Shown: in pieces, positions 22,608 to 36,519 of the stretch
Position numbering within the stretch: position 1 is the stretch's first letter
Layout: each line of letters starts with the position of its first letter
NCBI GenBank assembly: GCA_949752795.1
Contig: CATKHW010000289.1
Location: forward strand, 434,001-498,000
Direction of reading: 5' to 3'
Length of the DNA: 64,000 nt
DNA from: Hyperoodon ampullatus
Lineage: Eukaryota; Chordata; Mammalia; Artiodactyla; Ziphiidae
Translations under genes and position numbers: made by a program
Notes under the pieces: model-generated
Database searches by the model: none
What the model was told of the DNA's origin: nothing
The model's input: the letters and a program-made list of their open reading frames with translations, nothing else

Positions 22608-24346
22608 GATATATTCCTCTGCGGGAAATATGGGGTTTTGAGTCCCTTTCACTGAGGAAGGTGTAGGTCTTGTCTATTCCATAGTTGGTTTTTGGAACGG
22701 TACCTGTGCTTATATCAAACTCTGGTTTTATGCATCACCCCACCTCTCCTTCCCCCTTAAGCAGGCATAAGAGTGTTTTCTAAATGTGAGACACTGTTCT
22801 CTTTCCTAACTCAGTTCAAGTGTAGCCATGTTTACAGGATCTTCATAAGTGATATCTTATGATAAGTTTCTTTTTCTGTGTGACTTATTTCACTTAGAAT
22901 CATCGTACCTGAATCCACCCATTTTGCTGCTACTGGTCTTATGACATTGATTTCATGGCTGAGGGATATTCCATCGTACGTAAGTACCACAATTTTTTGA
23001 ACCATTTTTATATTTCCTGGGATATTTAAGGTGTACCCAAGTTGAGGTCCTTGTAAGCAGTGCAGCCCTAAATTTTGGGGTGGCTGTGTCTTTTTGATTT
23101 TCAGTTTTCCCAAGGTATATTCCCTAGACTGGAAGTGCCCTTGGCTCTGTAGCTCTGTTGTTTACTTGTTTTAGGGAACACAATGCACTCCTCCAGAGAG
23201 GCAGTTGGCAATTTACATCCCGCCCATCAGCATAACAAGGCTCCCTGTTCTCCAGGGCCTGTCTTGCCTTTCTGGTTTTTACACATTTTGTGGATGTCCC
23301 TTTTGACCGGTGGGAAGTGATACTTCTTTGTAGTGCAGATTTGCATTGCCCGCTTGCTTGCTTGGCCAAAAAGGGCGTATGCGTTTTCTCCTGAATATAT
23401 TCAGGAGAAAACGCATACGCCCTTTTTGGCCAAGTGCATCATTGTCGAAGTTGTGCCCCTCTTCCTGTGCTTTAAAGGCGATTCCAACGTACCTCTTGAA
23501 ATCTGTTTCCTGCTATTCTGCCACGCTTTCAAGTCCGCCTCGTTGCCTTCCCTCAACAGATTTTTGGACGATAGTTGTCCTTTATTACTCGGCCAGTTTG
23601 TGAATTGCTGTGCCCCTGAGCTCCATTTTTCAACTCGTTTTTGGTGAGCTGACCGCAAGTCCAAAATTTTGGTTCAGGATCTATACTGATTCCCGGTGGG
23701 TGGCTGAGACTTTGGTTAATTCTTCTTCCTGCCGGGAAATTACAGTGATATGTGCCCGTCCAAATGCCTAACAGCTACTCTCTCATTGGTTCTCCCTCTT
23801 CCCTTTCATCCTCTGCCAAATTGGCAACCTGTGCGAACCAGGAGGTTAAAGGGGCTGTCTCTCCAAGTTGGGAGGTTGATAATAAAGCAGATGGAAAGTC
23901 AAACCGGAGCACCAGGAGAGGGACTATTCGTTGAGTTTTAGAAACCTTTCGTATTCACAGTGTGTCCGTTCTCTAGGATTCCCGTACATGTTATATCTGT
24001 AGTAATATTCCCTTCAATCTGGAGAGTTGGGACCCATGGAATGTGTGCCATGCATTATTGCTTTAAAGGGTCTGCATTTGCTCACCCAATCTCACCAATC
24101 CTCTCAGTCCCAATTGTCCAGCCTTATGCCACATCCAGCTGTCCTTGTAGATAGGGTCATTTCAGGTTTCATCAGAGACCCTGAAGGAATTGTAAAGAAT
24201 TTCCCAGTTTTTTTGTTTTATTTTTGAAATTCCTTTTTATAGTGGGTTTCAGCTGATTCTCGCTGCCATATTTATCCCAGTCTAGACACACTTGATTCCC
24301 TTACGGAGACATATCAATACATAGGTTTTAAGATTCTTACTAGTCA
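22608..24346 (+). repeat. Satellite monomer copy 14 (C with 916A)
   Basis: Palindrome 23361-23434. Markers are 28G, 186A, 635T, 916A, 935G, 1085C, 1212A. Private changes include TTCAATCTGG near 24018, CCAATTGTCC near 24114 and GGTTTCAGC near 24250. Confidence 0.96.
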
Positions 24347-26085
24347 GATATATTCCTCTGCGGGAAATATGGGATTTTGAGTCCCTTTCACTGAGACAGG
24401 TGTAGGTCTTGTCTATTCCATAGTTGGTTTTTGGAACGGTACCTGTGCTTATATCAAACTCTGGTTTTATGCATCACCCCACCTCTCCTTCCCCCTTAAG
24501 CAGGCATAAGAGTGTTTTCTAAATGTGAGACTCTGTTCTCTTTCCTAACTCAGTTCAAGTGTAGCCATGTTTACAGGATCTTCATAAGTGATATCTTATG
24601 ATAAGTTTCTTTTTCTGTGTGACTTATTTCACTTAGAATCATCGTACCTGAATCCACCCATTTTGCTGCTACTGGTCTTATGACATTGATTTCATGGCTG
24701 AGGGATATTCCATCGTACGTAAGTACCACAATTTTTTGAACCATTTTTATATTTCCTGGGATATTTAAGGTGTACCCAAGTTGAGGTCCTTGTAAGCAGT
24801 GCAGCCCTAAATTTTGGGGTGGCTGTGTCTTTTTGATTTTCAGTTTTCCCAAGGTATATTCCCTAGACTGGGAGTGCCCTTGGCTCTGTAGCTCTGTTGT
24901 TTACTTGTTTTAGGGAACACAATGCACTCCTCCAGAGAGGCAGTTGGCAATTTACATCCCGCCCATCAGCATAACAAGGCTCCCTGTTCTCCAGGGCCTG
25001 TCTTGCCTTTCTGGTTTTTACACATTTTGTGGATGTCCCTTTTGACCGGTGGGAAGTGATACTTCTTTGTAGTGCAGATTTGCATTGCCCGCTTGCTTGC
25101 TTGGCCAAAAAGGGCGTATGCGTTTTCTCCTGAATATATTCAGGAGAAAACGCATACGCCCTTTTTGGCCAAGTGCATCATTGTCGAAGTTGTGCCCCTC
25201 TTCCTGTGCTTTAAAGGCGATTCCAACGTACCTCTTGAAATCTGTTTCCTGCTATTCTGCCTCGCTTTCAAGTCCGCCTCGTTGCCTTCCCTCAACAGAT
25301 TTTTGGACGATAGTTGTCCTTTATTACTCGGCCAGTTTGTGAATTGCTGTGCCCCTGAGCTCCATTTTTCAACTCGTTTTTGGTGAGCTGACCGCAAGTC
25401 CAAAATTTTGGTTCAGGATCTATACTGATTCCCGGTGGGTGGCTGAGACTTTGGTTAATTCTTCTTCCTGCCGGGAAATTACAGTGATATGTGCCCGTCC
25501 AAATGCCTAACAGCTACTCTCTCATTGGTTCTCCCTCTTCCCTTTCATCCTCTGCCAAATTGGCAACCTGTGCGAACCAGGAGGTTAAAGGGGCTGTCTC
25601 TCCAAGTTGGGAGGTTGATAATAAAGCAGATGGAAAGTCAAACCGGAGCACCAGGAGAGGGACTATTCGTTGAGTTTTAGAAACCTTTCGTATTCACAGT
25701 GTGTCCGTTCTCTAGGATTCCCGTACATGTTATATCTGTAGTAATATTCCCTTCAACCTGGAGAGTTGGGACCCATGGAATGTGTGCCATGCATTATTGC
25801 TTTAAAGGGTCTGCATTTGCTCACCCAATCTCACCAATCCTCTCAGTCCCAAGTGTCCAGCCTTATGCCACATCCAGCTGTCATTGTAGATAGGGTCATT
25901 TCAGGTTTCATCAGAGACCCTGAAGGAATTGTAAAGAATTTCCCAGTTTTTTTGTTTTATTTTTGAAATTCCTTTTTATAGTGGGTTTGAGCTGATTCTC
26001 GCTGCCATATTTATCCCAGTCTAGACACACTTGATTCCCTTACGGAGACATATCAATACATAGGTTTTAAGATTCTTACTAGTCA
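24347..26085 (+). repeat. Satellite monomer copy 15 (class C)
   Basis: Palindrome 25100-25173. Markers are 28A, 186T, 916T, 1537A. Private changes are CTGAGACAGG near 24395 (two adjacent-region differences) and GACTGGGAG near 24872. Confidence 0.96.
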
Positions 26086-27824
26086 GATATATTCCTCTGT
26101 GGGAAATATGGGGTTTTGAGTCCCTTTCACTGAGGAAGGTGTAGGTCTTGTCTATTCCATAGTTGGTTTTTGGAACGGTACCTGTGCTTATATCAAACTC
26201 TGGTTTTATGCATCACCCCACCTCTCCTTCCCCCTTAAGCAGGCATAAGAGTGTTTTCTAAATGTGAGACTCTGTTCTCTTTCCTAACTCAGTTCAAGTG
26301 TAGCCATGTTTACAGGATCTTCATAAGTGATATCTTATGATAAGTTTCTTTTTCTGTGTGACTTATTTCACTTAGAATCATCGTACCTGAATCCACCCAT
26401 TTTGCTGCTACTGGTCTTATGACATTGATTTCATGGCTGAGGGATATTCCATCGTACGTAAGTACCACAATTTTTTGAACCATTTTTATATTTCCTGGGA
26501 TATTTAAGGTGTACCCAAGTTGAGGTCCTTGTAAGCAGTGCAGCCCTAAATTTTGGGGTGGCTGTGTCTTTTTGATTTTCAGTTTTCCCAAGGTATATTC
26601 CCTAGACTGGAAGTGCCCTTGGCTCTGTAGCTCTGTTGTTTACTTGTTTTAGGGAACACAATGCACTCCTCCAGAGAGGCAGTTGGCAATTTACATCCCG
26701 CCCATCAGCATAACAAGGCACCCTGTTCTCCAGGGCCTGTCTTGCCTTTCTGGTTTTTACACATTTTGTGGATGTCCCTTTTGACCGGTGGGAAGTGATA
26801 CTTCTTTGTAGTGCAGATTTGCATTGCCCGCTTGCTTGCTTGGCCAAAAAGGGCGTATGCGTTTTCTCCTGAATATATTCAGGAGAAAACGCATACGCCC
26901 TTTTTGGCCAAGTGCATCATTGTCGAAGTTGTGCCCCTCTTCCTGTGCTTTAAAGGCGATTCCAACGTACCTCTTGAAATCTGTTTCCTGCTATTCTGCC
27001 ACGCTTTCAAGTCCGCCTCGTTGCCTTCCCTCAACAGATTTTTGGACGATAGGTGTCCTTTATTACTCGGCCAGTTTGTGAATTGCTGTGCCCCTGAGCT
27101 CCATTTTTCAACTCGTTTTTGGTGAGCTGACCGCAAGTCCAAAATTTTGGTTCAGGATCTATACTGATTCCCGGTGGGTGGCTGAGACTTTGGTTAATTC
27201 TTCTTCCTGCCGGGAAATTACAGTGATATGTGCCCGTCCAAATGCCTAACAGCTACTCTCTCATTGGTTCTCCCTCTTCCCTTTCATCCTCTGCCATATT
27301 GGCAACCTGTGCGAACCAGGAGGTTAAAGGGGCTGTCTCTCCAAGTTGGGAGGTTGATAATAAAGCAGATGGAAAGTCAAACCGGAGCACCAGGAGAGGG
27401 ACTATTCGTTGAGTTTTAGAAACCTTTCGTATTCACAGTGTGTCCGTTCTCTAGGATTCCCGTACATGTTATATCTGTAGTAATATTCCCTTCAACCTGG
27501 AGAGTTGGGACCCATGGAATGTGTGCCATGCATTATTGCTTTAAAGGGTCTGCATTTGCTCACCCAATCTCACCAATCCTCTCAGTCCCAAGTGTCCAGC
27601 CTTATGCCACATCCAGCTGTCCTTGTAGATAGGGTCATTTCAGGTTTCATCAGAGACCCTGAAGGAATTGTAAAGAATTTCCCAGTTTTTTTGTTTTATT
27701 TTTGAAATTCCTTTTTATAGTGGGTTTGAGCTGATTCTCGCTGCCATATTTATCCCAGTCTAGACACACTTGATTCCCTTACGGAGACATATCAATACAT
27801 AGGTTTTAAGATTCTTACTAGTCA
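26086..27824 (+). repeat. Satellite monomer copy 16 (class Y)
   Basis: Palindrome 26839-26912. Markers are 28G, 186T, 635A, 916A, 935G, 1212T. Private changes are CTGTGGGAA near 26100 (a CpG transition) and GATAGGTGTCC near 27053. Confidence 0.96.
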
Positions 27825-29563
27825 GATATATTCCTCTGCGGGAAATATGGGATTTTGAGTCCCTTTCACTGAGGAAGGTGTAGGTCTTGTCTATTCCATA
27901 GTTGGTTTTTGGAACGGTACCTGTGCTTATATCAAACTCTGGTTTTATGCATCACCCCACCTCTCCTTCCCCCTTAAGCAGGCATAAGAGTGTTTTCTAA
28001 ATGTGAGACTCTGTTCTCTTTCCTAACTCAGTTCAAGTGTAGCCATGTTTACAGGATCTTCATAAGTGATATCTTATGATAAGTTTCTTTTTCTGTGTGA
28101 CTTATTTCACTTAGAATCATCGTACCTGAATCCACCCATTTTGCTGCTACTGGTCTTATGACATTGATTTCATGGCTGAGGGATATTCCATCGTACGTAA
28201 GTACCACAATTTTTTGAACCATTTTTATATTTCCTGGGATATTTAAGGTGTACCCAAGTTGAGGTCCTTGTAAGCAGTGCAGCCCTAAATTTTGGGGTGG
28301 CTGTGTCTTTTTGATTTTCAGTTTTCCCAAGGTATATTCCCTAGACTGGAAGTGCCCTTGGCTCTGTAGCTCTGTTGTTTACTTGTTTTAGGGAAGACAA
28401 TGCACTCCTCCAGAGAGGCAGTTGGCAATTTACATCCCGCCCATCAGCATAACAAGGCACCCTGTTCTCCAGGGCCTGTCTTGCCTTTCTGGTTTTTACA
28501 CATTTTGTGGATGTCCCTTTTGACCGGTGGGAAGTGATACTTCTTTGTAGTGCAGATTTGCATTGCCCGCTTGCTTGCTTGGCCAAAAAGGGCGTATGCG
28601 TTTTCTCCTGAATATATTCAGGAGAAAACGCATACGCCCTTTTTGGCCAAGTGCATCATTGTCGAAGTTGTGCCCCTCTTCCTGTGCTTTAAAGGCGATT
28701 CCAACGTACCTCTTGAAATCTGTTTCCTGCTATTCTGACACGCTTTCAAGTCCGCCTCGTTGCCTTCCCTCAACAGATTTTTGGACGATAGTTGTCCTTT
28801 ATTACTCGGCCAGTTTGTGAATTGCTGTGCCCCTGAGCCCCATTTTTCAACTCGTTTTTGGTGAGCTGACCGCAAGTCCAAAATTTTGGTTCAGGATCTA
28901 TACTGATTCCCGGTGGGTGGCTGAGACTTTGGTTAATTCTTCTTCCTGCCGGGAAATTACAGTGATATGTGCCCGTCCAAATGCCTAACAGCTACTCTCT
29001 CATTGGTTCTCCCTCTTCCCTTTCATCCTCTGCCATATTGGCAACCTGTGCGAACCAGGAGGTTAAAGGGGCTGTCTCTCCAAGTTGGGAGGTTGATAAT
29101 AAAGCAGATGGAAAGTCAAACCGGAGCACCAGGAGAGTGACTATTCGTTGAGTTTTAGAAACCTTTCGTATTCACAGTGTGTCCGTTCTCTAGGATTCCC
29201 GTACATGTTATATCTGTAGTAATATTCCCTTCAACCTGGAGAGTTGGGACCCATGGAATGTGTGCCATGCATTATTGCTTTAAAGGGTCTGCATTTGCTC
29301 ACCCAATCTCACCAATCCTCTCAGTCCCAAGTGTCCAGCCTTATGCCACATCCAGCTGTCCTTGTAGATAGGGTCATTTCAGGTTTCATCAGAGACCCTG
29401 AAGGAATTGTAAAGAATTTCCCAGTTTTTTTGTTTTATTTTTGAAATTCCTTTTTATAGTGGGTTTGAGCTGATTCTCGCTGCCATATTTATCCCAGTCT
29501 AGACACACTTGATTCCCTTACGGAGACATATCAATACATAGGTTTTAAGATTCTTACTAGTCA
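27825..29563 (+). repeat. Satellite monomer copy 17 (Y variant with 572G, 914A, 1314T)
   Basis: Palindrome 28578-28651. It carries the rare linked set 572G, 914A and 1314T, all shared with copy 18. The only difference from copy 18 that I found is T-to-C at 28839, which also destroys the SacI site GAGCTC. Confidence 0.96.
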
Positions 29564-31302
29564 GATATATTCCTCTGCGGGAAATATGGGATTTTGAGTC
29601 CCTTTCACTGAGGAAGGTGTAGGTCTTGTCTATTCCATAGTTGGTTTTTGGAACGGTACCTGTGCTTATATCAAACTCTGGTTTTATGCATCACCCCACC
29701 TCTCCTTCCCCCTTAAGCAGGCATAAGAGTGTTTTCTAAATGTGAGACTCTGTTCTCTTTCCTAACTCAGTTCAAGTGTAGCCATGTTTACAGGATCTTC
29801 ATAAGTGATATCTTATGATAAGTTTCTTTTTCTGTGTGACTTATTTCACTTAGAATCATCGTACCTGAATCCACCCATTTTGCTGCTACTGGTCTTATGA
29901 CATTGATTTCATGGCTGAGGGATATTCCATCGTACGTAAGTACCACAATTTTTTGAACCATTTTTATATTTCCTGGGATATTTAAGGTGTACCCAAGTTG
30001 AGGTCCTTGTAAGCAGTGCAGCCCTAAATTTTGGGGTGGCTGTGTCTTTTTGATTTTCAGTTTTCCCAAGGTATATTCCCTAGACTGGAAGTGCCCTTGG
30101 CTCTGTAGCTCTGTTGTTTACTTGTTTTAGGGAAGACAATGCACTCCTCCAGAGAGGCAGTTGGCAATTTACATCCCGCCCATCAGCATAACAAGGCACC
30201 CTGTTCTCCAGGGCCTGTCTTGCCTTTCTGGTTTTTACACATTTTGTGGATGTCCCTTTTGACCGGTGGGAAGTGATACTTCTTTGTAGTGCAGATTTGC
30301 ATTGCCCGCTTGCTTGCTTGGCCAAAAAGGGCGTATGCGTTTTCTCCTGAATATATTCAGGAGAAAACGCATACGCCCTTTTTGGCCAAGTGCATCATTG
30401 TCGAAGTTGTGCCCCTCTTCCTGTGCTTTAAAGGCGATTCCAACGTACCTCTTGAAATCTGTTTCCTGCTATTCTGACACGCTTTCAAGTCCGCCTCGTT
30501 GCCTTCCCTCAACAGATTTTTGGACGATAGTTGTCCTTTATTACTCGGCCAGTTTGTGAATTGCTGTGCCCCTGAGCTCCATTTTTCAACTCGTTTTTGG
30601 TGAGCTGACCGCAAGTCCAAAATTTTGGTTCAGGATCTATACTGATTCCCGGTGGGTGGCTGAGACTTTGGTTAATTCTTCTTCCTGCCGGGAAATTACA
30701 GTGATATGTGCCCGTCCAAATGCCTAACAGCTACTCTCTCATTGGTTCTCCCTCTTCCCTTTCATCCTCTGCCATATTGGCAACCTGTGCGAACCAGGAG
30801 GTTAAAGGGGCTGTCTCTCCAAGTTGGGAGGTTGATAATAAAGCAGATGGAAAGTCAAACCGGAGCACCAGGAGAGTGACTATTCGTTGAGTTTTAGAAA
30901 CCTTTCGTATTCACAGTGTGTCCGTTCTCTAGGATTCCCGTACATGTTATATCTGTAGTAATATTCCCTTCAACCTGGAGAGTTGGGACCCATGGAATGT
31001 GTGCCATGCATTATTGCTTTAAAGGGTCTGCATTTGCTCACCCAATCTCACCAATCCTCTCAGTCCCAAGTGTCCAGCCTTATGCCACATCCAGCTGTCC
31101 TTGTAGATAGGGTCATTTCAGGTTTCATCAGAGACCCTGAAGGAATTGTAAAGAATTTCCCAGTTTTTTTGTTTTATTTTTGAAATTCCTTTTTATAGTG
31201 GGTTTGAGCTGATTCTCGCTGCCATATTTATCCCAGTCTAGACACACTTGATTCCCTTACGGAGACATATCAATACATAGGTTTTAAGATTCTTACTAGT
31301 CA
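29564..31302 (+). repeat. Satellite monomer copy 18 (near-identical to copy 17)
   Basis: Palindrome 30317-30390. It carries 572G, 635A, 914A, 1212T and 1314T exactly as copy 17, and keeps the SacI site. It is the clearest recent single-monomer duplication in the window. Confidence 0.96.
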
Positions 31303-33041
31303 GATATATTCCTCTGCGGGAAATATGGGATTTTGAGTCCCTTTCACTGAGGAAGGTGTAGGTCTTGTCTATTCCATAGTTGGTTTTTGGAACGGTACCT
31401 GTGCTTATATCAAACTCTGGTTTTATGCATCACCCCACCTCTCCTTCCCCCTTAAGCAGGCATAAGAGTGTTTTCTAAATGTGAGACTCTGTTCTCTTTC
31501 CTAACTCAGTTCAAGTGTAGCCATGTTTACAGGATCTTCATAAGTGATATCTTATGATAAGTTTCTTTTTCTGTGTGACTTATTTCACTTAGAATCATCG
31601 TACCTGAATCCACCCATTTTGCTGCTACTGGTCTTATGACATTGATTTCATGGCTGAGGGATATTCCATCGTACGTAAGTACCACAATTTTTTGAACCAT
31701 TTTTATATTTCCTGGGATATTTAAGGTGTACCCAAGTTGAGGTCCTTGTAAGCAGTGCAGCCCTAAATTTTGGGGTGGCTGTGTCTTTTTGATTTTCAGT
31801 TTTCCCAAGGTATATTCCCTAGACTGGAAGTGCCCTTGGCTCTGTAGCTCTGTTGTTTACTTGTTTTAGGGAACACAATGCACTCCTCCAGAGAGGCAGT
31901 TGGCAATTTACATCCCGCCCATCAGCATAACAAGGCTCCCTGTTCTCCAGGGCCTGTCTTGCCTTTCTGGTTTTTACACATTTTGTGGATGTCCCTTTTG
32001 ACCGGTGGGAAGTGATACTTCTTTGTAGTGCAGATTTGCATTGCCCGCTTGCTTGCTTGGCCAAAAAGGGCGTATGCGTTTTCTCCTGAATATATTCAGG
32101 TGAAAACGCATACGCCCTTTTTGGCCAAGTGCATCATTGTCGAAGTTGTGCCCCTCTTCCTGTGCTTTAAAGGCGATTCCAACGTACCTCTTGAAATCTG
32201 TTTCCTGCTATTCTGCCTCGCTTTCAAGTCCACCTCGTTGCCTTCCCTCAACAGATTTTTGGACGATAGTTGTCCTTTATTACTCGGCCAGTTTGTGAAT
32301 TGCTGTGCCCCTGAGCTCCATTTTTCAACTCGTTTTTGGTGAGCTGACCGCAAGTCCAAAATTTTGGTTCAGGATCTATACTGATTCCCGGTGGGTGGCT
32401 GAGACTTTGGTTAATTCTTCTTCCTGCCGGGAAATTACAGTGATATGTGCCCGTCCAAATGCCTAACAGCTACTCTCTCATTGGTTCTCCCTCTTCCCTT
32501 TCACCCTCTGCCAAATTGGCAACCTGTGCGAACCAGGAGGTTAAAGGGGCTGTCTCTCCAAGTTGGGAGGTTGATAATAAAGCAGATGGAAAGTCAAACC
32601 GGAGCACCAGGAGAGGGACTATTCGTTGAGTTTTAGAAACCTTTCGTATTCACAGTGTGTCCGTTCTCTAGGATTCCCGTACATGTTATATCTGTAGTAA
32701 TATTCCCTTCAACCTGGAGAGTTGGGACCCATGGAATGTGTGCCATGCATTATTGCTTTAAAGGGTCTGCATTTGCTCACCCAATCTCACCAATCCTCTC
32801 AGTCCCAAGTGTCCAGCCTTATGCCACCTCCAGCTGTCATTGTAGATAGGGTCATTTCAGGTTTCATCAGAGACCCTGAAGGAATTGTAAAGAATTTCCC
32901 AGTTTTTTTGTTTTATTTTTGAAATTCCTTTTTATAGTGGGTTTGAGCTGATTCTCGCTGCCATATTTATCCCAGTCTAGACACACTTGATTCCCTTACG
33001 GAGACATATCAATACATAGGTTTTAAGATTCTTACTAGTCA
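31303..33041 (+). repeat. Satellite monomer copy 19 (class C, palindrome mutated)
   Basis: Palindrome 32056-32129 with one arm mismatch, A to T at 32101. It carries 930A as in copy 1, and 1537A. Private changes include TTCACCCTC near 32503 and GCCACCTCC near 32828. Confidence 0.96.
32056..32129. repeat. Palindrome of copy 19, one arm mismatch
   Basis: A to T at 32101 breaks one base pair of the 37-bp arms, nine bases from the axis on the right arm. The left-arm partner is unchanged, so the change is uncompensated. Confidence 0.95.
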
Positions 33042-34780
33042 GATATATTCCTCTGCGGGAAATATGGGGTTTTGAGTCCCTTTCACTGAGGAATGTGTAG
33101 GTCTTGTCTATTCCATAGTTGGTTTTTGGAACGGTACCTGTGCTTATATCAAACTCTGGTTTTATGCATCACCCCACCTCTCCTTCCCCCTTAAGCAGGC
33201 ATAAGAGTGTTTTCTAAATGTGAGACTCTGTTCTCTTTCCTAACTCAGTTCAAGTGTAGCCATGTTTACAGGATCTTCATAAGTGATATCTTATGATAAG
33301 TTTCTTTTTCTGTGTGACTTATTTCACTTAGAATCATCGTACCTGAATCCACCCATTTTGCTGCTACTGGTCTTATGACATTGATTTCATGGCTGAGGGA
33401 TATTCCATCTTACGTAAGTACCACAATTTTTTGAACCATTTTTATATTTCCTGGGATATTTAAGGTGTACCCAAGTTGAGGTCCTTGTAAGCAGTGCAGC
33501 CCTAAATTTTGGGGTGGCTGTGTCTTTTTGATTTTCAGTTTTCCCAAGGTATATTCCCTAGACTGGAAGTGCCCTTGGCTCTGTAGCTCTGTTGTTTACT
33601 TGTTTTAGGGAACACAATGCACTCCTCCAGAGAGGCAGTTGGCAATTTACATCCCGCCCATCAGCATAACAAGGCTCCCTGTTCTCCAGGGCCTGTCTTG
33701 CCTTTCTGGTTTTTACACATTTTGTGGATGTCCCTTTTGACCGGTGGGAAGTGATACTTCTTTGTAGTGCAGATTTGCATTGCCCGCTTGCTTGCTTGGC
33801 CAAAAAGGGCGTATGCGTTTTCTCCTGAATATATTCAGGAGAAAACGCATACGCCCTTTTTGGCCAAGTGCATCATTGTCGAAGTTGTGCCCCTCTTCCT
33901 GTGCTTTAAAGGCGATTCCAACGTACCTCTTGAAATCTGTTTCCTGCTATTCTGCCTCGCTTTCAAGTCCGCCTCGTTGCCTTCCCTCAACAGATTTTTG
34001 GACGATAGTTGTCCTTTATTACTCGGCCAGTTTGTGAATTGCTGTGCCCCTGAGCTCCATTTTTCAACTCGTTTTTGGTGAGCTGACCGCAAGTCCAAAA
34101 TTTTGGTTCAGGATCTATACTGATTCCCGGTGGGTGGCTGAGACTTTGGTTAATTCTTCTTCCTGCCGGGAAATTACAGTGATATGTGCCCGTCCAAATG
34201 CCTAACAGCTACTCTCTCATTGGTTCTCCCTCTTCCCTTTCATCCTCTGCCAAATTGGCAACCTGTGCGAACCAGGAGGTTAAAGGGGCTGTCTCTCCAA
34301 GTTGGGAGGTTGATAATAAAGCAGATGGAAAGTCAAACCGGAGCACCAGGAGAGGGACTATTCGTTGAGTTTTAGAAACCTTTCGTATTCACAGTGTGTC
34401 CATTCTCTAGGATTCCCGTACATGTTATATCTGTAGTAATATTCCCTTCAACCTGGAGAGCTGGGACCCATGGAATGTGTGCCATGCATTATTGCTTTAA
34501 AGGGTCTGCATTTGCTCACCCAATCTCACCAATCCTCTCAGTCCCAAGTGTCCAGCCTTATGCCACATCCAGCTGTCCTTGTAGATAGGGTCATTTCAGG
34601 TTTCATCAGAGACCCTGAAGGAATTGTAAAGAATTTCCCAGTTTTTTTGTTTTATTTTTGAAATTCCTTTTTATAGTGGGTTTGAGCTGATTCTCGCTGC
34701 CATATTTATCCCAGTCTAGACACACTTGATTCCCTTACGGAGACATATCAATACATAGGTTTTAAGATTCTTACTAGTCA
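33042..34780 (+). repeat. Satellite monomer copy 20 (class C with 1420C)
   Basis: Palindrome 33795-33868. Private changes are GAGGAATGTG near 33093, CATCTTACG near 33410 (which puts a stop in the 93-codon open stretch) and GTCCATTC near 34402. The 1420C state is otherwise typical of class X, so its right part may have been exchanged. Confidence 0.96.
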
Positions 34781-36519
34781 GATATATTCCTCTGCGGGAA
34801 ATATGGGATTTTGAGTCCCTTTCACTGAGGAAGGTGTAGGTCTTGTCTATTCCATAGTTGGTTTTTGGAACGGTACCTGTGCTTATATCAAACTCTGGTT
34901 TTATGCATCACCCCACCTCTCCTTCCCCCTTAAGCAGGCATAAGAGTGTTTTCTAAATGTGAGACTCTGTTCTCTTTCCTAACTCAGTTCAAGTGTAGCC
35001 ATGTTTACAGGATCTTCATAAGTGATATCTTATGATAAGTTTCTTTTTCTGTGTGACTTATTTCACTTAGAATCATCGTACCTGAATCCACCCATTTTGC
35101 TGCTACTGGTCTTATGACATTGATTTCATGGCTGAGGGATATTCCATCGTACGTAAGTACCACAATTTTTTGAACCATTTTTATATTTCCTGGGATATTT
35201 AAGGTGTACCCAAGTTGAGGTCCTTGTAAGCAGTGCAGCCCTAAATTTTGGGGTGGCTGTGTCTTTTTGATTTTCAGTTTTCCCAAGGTATATTCCCTAG
35301 ACTGGAAGTGCCCTTGGCTCTGTAGCTCTGTTGTTTACTTGTTTTAGGGAACACAATGCACTCCTCCAGAGAGGCAGTTGGCAATTTACATCCCGCCCAT
35401 CAGCATAACAAGGCACCCTGTTCTCCAGGGCCTGTCTTGCCTTTCTGGTTTTTACACATTTTGTGGATGTCCCTTTTGACCGGTGGGAAGTGATACTTCT
35501 TTGTAGTGCAGATTTGCATTGCCCGCTTGCTTGCTTGGCCAAAAAGGGCGTATGCGTTTTCTCCTGAATATATTCAGGAGAAAACGCATACGCCCTTTTT
35601 GGCCAAGTGCATCATTGTCGAAGTTGTGCCCCTCTTCCTGTGCTTTAAAGGCGATTCCAACGTACCTCTTGAAATCTGTTTCCTGCTATTCTGCCACGCT
35701 TTCAAGTCCGCCTCGTTGCCTTCCCTCAACAGATTTTTGGACGATAGTTGTCCTTTATTACTCGGCCAGTTTGTGAATTGCTGTGCCCCTGAGCTCCATT
35801 TTTCAACTCGTTTTTGGTGAGCTGACCGCAAGTCCAAAATTTTGGTTCAGGATCTATACTGATTCCCGGTGGGTGGCTGAGACTTTGGTTAATTCTTCTT
35901 CCTGCCGGGAAGTTACAGTGATATGTGCCCGTCCAAATGCCTAACAGCTACTCTCTCATTGGTTCTCCCTCTTCCCTTTCATCCTCTGCCATATTGGCAA
36001 CCTGTGCGAACCAGGAGGTTAAAGGGGCTGTCTCTCCAAGTTGGGAGGTTGATAATAAAGCAGATGGAAAGTCAAATCGGAGCACCAGGAGAGGGACTAT
36101 TCGTTGAGTTTTAGAAACCTTTCGTATTCACAGTGTGTCCGTTCTCTAGGATTCCCGTACATGTTATATCTGTAGTAATATTCCCTTCAAACTGGAGAGT
36201 TGGGACCCATGGAATGTGTGCCATGCATTATTGCTTTAAAGGGTCTGCATTTGCTCACCCAATCTCACCAATCCTCTCAGTCCCAAGTGTCCAGCCTTAT
36301 GCCACATCCAGCTGTCCTTGTAGATAGGGTCATTTCAGGTTTCATCAGAGACCCTGAAGGAATTGTAAAGAATTTCCCAGTTTTTTTGTTTTATTTTTGA
36401 AATTCCTTTTTATAGTGGGTTTGAGCTGATTCTCGCTGCCATATTTATCCCAGTCTAGACACACTTGATTCCCTTACGGAGACATATCAATACATAGGTT
36501 TTAAGATTCTTACTAGTCA
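34781..36519 (+). repeat. Satellite monomer copy 21 (class Y)
   Basis: Palindrome 35534-35607. It carries 1297T (TCAAATCGG), shared with copies 26 and 34. Private changes are GGGAAGTTAC near 35911 and TTCAAACTGG near 36191. It opens the region of X/Y alternation. Confidence 0.96.
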
